From Metabacillus schmidteae (GTDB taxonomy: Bacteria > Bacillota > Bacilli > Bacillales > Bacillaceae), in contig NZ_CAESCH010000001.1 in NCBI RefSeq assembly GCF_903166545.1, positions 2,794,001 through 2,858,000 of the forward strand: a stretch of 64,000 nucleotides of DNA, given 5' to 3'. The notes beneath the pieces are model-generated. The model was not told the DNA's origin. It searched no databases and saw only the letters and a list, made by a program, of their open reading frames with translations. Both the position numbers and the translations under genes were made by a program. Positions 62,388-64,000 of this stretch are shown here, one piece after another. Every line of letters starts with the position of its first letter. The first letter of the stretch is position 1.

Positions 62388-62522
62388 TTATCTCATTGCG
62401 TATCCCAGAGCAAATTTACCTCTGCATAGGACGGATCTTTCATCTTTACCAGCTACTTTCCAAATAAAATCGATGTGTTCCTTTTGAGATATAAAGGGTA
62501 CAAAGATGGTGAATATTAACAT
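62388..62522 (-). CDS. Possible small protein or remnant
   Basis: A 44-codon frame: MLIFTIFVPFISQKEHIDFI then WKVAGKDERSVLCRGKFALG. The tail RSVLCRGKFALGYAMR resembles RALYRGEFDLGYEMR of the secreted protein at 129-899, so this may be a relic of a related gene. No clear ribosome binding site. The rest of 62,219-62,540 shows nothing. Confidence 0.3.
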   Translation of the reverse strand: MLIFTIFVPFISQKEHIDFIWKVAGKDERSVLCRGKFALGYAMR

Positions 62523-62539
62523 TTCTTAAGATTTCGAGA

Positions 62540-63350
62540 TTATTTATACCTTTTATTTGATTTTAGAATGGTTTATTACTGGTTGGCAAAGTGAAAGCAT
62601 TCATATTTCTGATTTACGAATGCATTTAACACAGTTTTACCTTATAAAAGATACGTGAATGGATAATAATTACAATTTACGAGTCACATGACAGTATTTT
62701 TACCATTTATTGGATTAATCGAATGGTTTACTACTGGTTAGCTATGAGAAAGCAATCATATTTCTAATTTGCGAATGCATTTAACACCGTTTTACCTTGT
62801 AAAAGATACGCGAATGGATACTAATTACAATTCAGTAGTCTTATGACATGGTTATTACCATTTATTGGATTAATTGAATGATTTATTACTGTTTGGCTAT
62901 GTGAAAGCATTCATATTTCTAATTTGCGAATGCATTTAACACCGTTTTACCTTATAAAAGATACGTGAATGGATAATAATTACAATTTACGAGTCACATG
63001 ACAGTATTTTTACCATTTATTGGATTAATCGAATGGTTTACTACTGGTTAGCTATGAGAAAGCAATCATATTTCTAATTTGCGAATGCATTAAAAAACCG
63101 TTTTACCTTATAAAAGATACGTGAATGGATACTAATTACAATTTAGTAGTATTAAGAGATCGTTATTACCATTTATTGGATTAATCGAATGGTGTATTAT
63201 TGTTTAGCTATGAGAAAGCAATCATATTTCTAATTTGCGAATGCATTTAACACCGTTTTACCTTGTAAAAGATACGCGAATGGTTAATAATTACAATTTT
63301 CATCGCTTTTGAGATCATATCTTCCTTTTATTGGATTTTGCTAATGTTTT
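62540..63350. repeat. 155-bp tandem repeat array with 310-bp higher-order unit
   Basis: The marker GAATGCAT recurs at 62618, 62773, 62928, 63083 and 63239, giving a period of 155-156 bases and about five units. Units 1 and 3 are almost identical (e.g. ACGAGTCACATGACAGTATT in both), while units 2 and 4 share a different variant (AGTAGT, ATTAAGAGAT-like). A 310-bp block has therefore been duplicated. No open frame crosses the array. The last unit degrades into the leader of the ABC gene. From 63,350 to 63,630 I see nothing beyond A/T-rich leader. Confidence 0.9.
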
Positions 63351-63636
63351 ATTGCTGTCTGGCTCTGTAAAAACATACACATCTTTCCAACAAGCGAGAC
63401 ACAAAGATTAAACTTCACAAATTTAACATCACTTTTGTTATAAATTACTTGAGCTATAGATACAGAATCTTTCTACACAAAAATAGTAAAAAGGATTGGA
63501 TCTGTTGTTTTTTCTCGAAGATGGGTTAAATTGCCTTGAAACCTAAGTTTTGAATTTTAAAAATAGTGAAACTATTCTTGGATTTCTTACGTAAAATTAT
63601 ATGGTTGCCAATTTAACGAGAAGGAGGAGAAAAAAA

Positions 63637-64000
63637 ATGACTGTATTAGAGGTGAAAAATTTAAAAAAGTCGTTTGGATCGATTCATGCAGTGCAGGATA
63701 TTAATTTTTCAGTAGAAGCAGGCGAAATATTCACCATAATTGGTCCAAATGGAGCTGGAAAGACAACAACCCTTGAAATGATTGAAGGATTAGTACCTCC
63801 TGATGCTGGAGAAATTAGCTTCGGAGAATTATGCTGGAATAAGAATGGCCATGAGATAAAAAAGAAAATCGGCGTACAGCCTCAATCAAGTGCTATGTTT
63901 GATTTATTAACCCCTGAAGAAAACGTCAACCTTTTTGCAAGTTTTTTTGATAAAGCTCGCCCTACTAATGAAATTCTTGAACTAGTCAATCTAACAGACC
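63637..64000 (+). CDS. ABC transporter ATP-binding protein (partial, cut by window)
   Basis: The first 121 residues of an ABC-2-type transporter ATPase: Walker A GPNGAGKTTT at residues 36-45, Q-loop region KKIGVQPQSSAMFDLLTPEE near 83-102. Sequence resembles DrrA/YfiL-type multidrug exporter ATPases. AGAAGGAGGAG precedes the ATG. The rest, including the signature and Walker B motifs and any permease gene, lies beyond the window. Confidence 0.9.
   Translation, partial: MTVLEVKNLKKSFGSIHAVQDINFSVEAGEIFTIIGPNGAGKTTTLEMIEGLVPPDAGEISFGELCWNKNGHEIKKKIGVQPQSSAMFDLLTPEENVNLFASFFDKARPTNEILELVNLTD

Noticed and set aside
62540..63350. CRISPR array
   Set aside because: The repeat unit is about 155 bases with no short-repeat/spacer alternation, and no cas gene is near.

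Overview
The window comes from a low-GC, endospore-forming Bacillota of the Bacillus type. The evidence is purine-rich GGAGG ribosome binding sites with frequent TTG/GTG starts, a Spo0E-family phosphatase, a LysM/SleB-type cell-wall hydrolase, a YtrA-type GntR/ABC operon, two T-box leaders and Bacillus-type LexA-like boxes. No rRNA, tRNA or CRISPR array was seen.

Region 1 (about 1-52,000) looks like one large accessory region. It opens with a secreted protein and a GntR-ABC transporter operon (1254-4370). After that, most of 4,900-36,000 is a long series of mostly single genes read on the minus strand. They encode small stand-alone enzymes: Nudix hydrolases, GNAT acetyltransferases, HIT proteins, P-loop kinases, HAD, histidine and PP2C phosphatases, a DUF4269 nucleotidyltransferase-like protein, DUF402, a cupin, a tautomerase, a methyltransferase, an acetamidase and an extra PBP2B-like transpeptidase. 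Many are followed, usually within about 50 bases of the stop codon, by copies of one dispersed terminator-like repeat (about twenty copies recognised). Between them lie remnants of further genes (HIT, Nudix, ASCH, PPOX-type, DHFR, SDR). The layout resembles an array of gene cassettes. A compact block of twelve overlapping small unknown genes (15,503-18,960), a frameshifted ATP-dependent DNA ligase, a YolD-like gene behind a LexA-like box and a Spo0E-like gene form a phage- or plasmid-like insert within it.

Region 2 (38,319-51,771) carries recombination genes. A 464-residue tyrosine recombinase, a giant 1164-residue recombinase with apparent N-terminal helix-turn-helix modules, a 560-residue tyrosine recombinase and a coiled-coil protein lie in one plus-strand operon. 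A second, solitary giant paralogue lies at 38,319. Both recombinase units are preceded by a similar ~60-bp block holding two LexA-like motifs about 35 bp apart. The operon ends about 200 bp from a methyl-accepting chemotaxis gene that stops abruptly inside the most conserved part of its signalling domain. I infer that this is the right end of a large integrated element, whose left end lies either between the two recombinase units or beyond the window.

Region 3 (52,000-64,000) reads as ordinary chromosome: the broken chemotaxis receptor, a PC4/YdbC-like protein, an M20 amidohydrolase, a cell-wall hydrolase, a quinone-reductase-like enzyme apparently starting at ATA, ilvD, an alpha-CTD-like protein, a CBO0543-type membrane protein, a DUF4145-like protein, an intergenic 155-bp tandem repeat with a 310-bp higher-order period, and the beginning of an ABC transporter ATPase gene.
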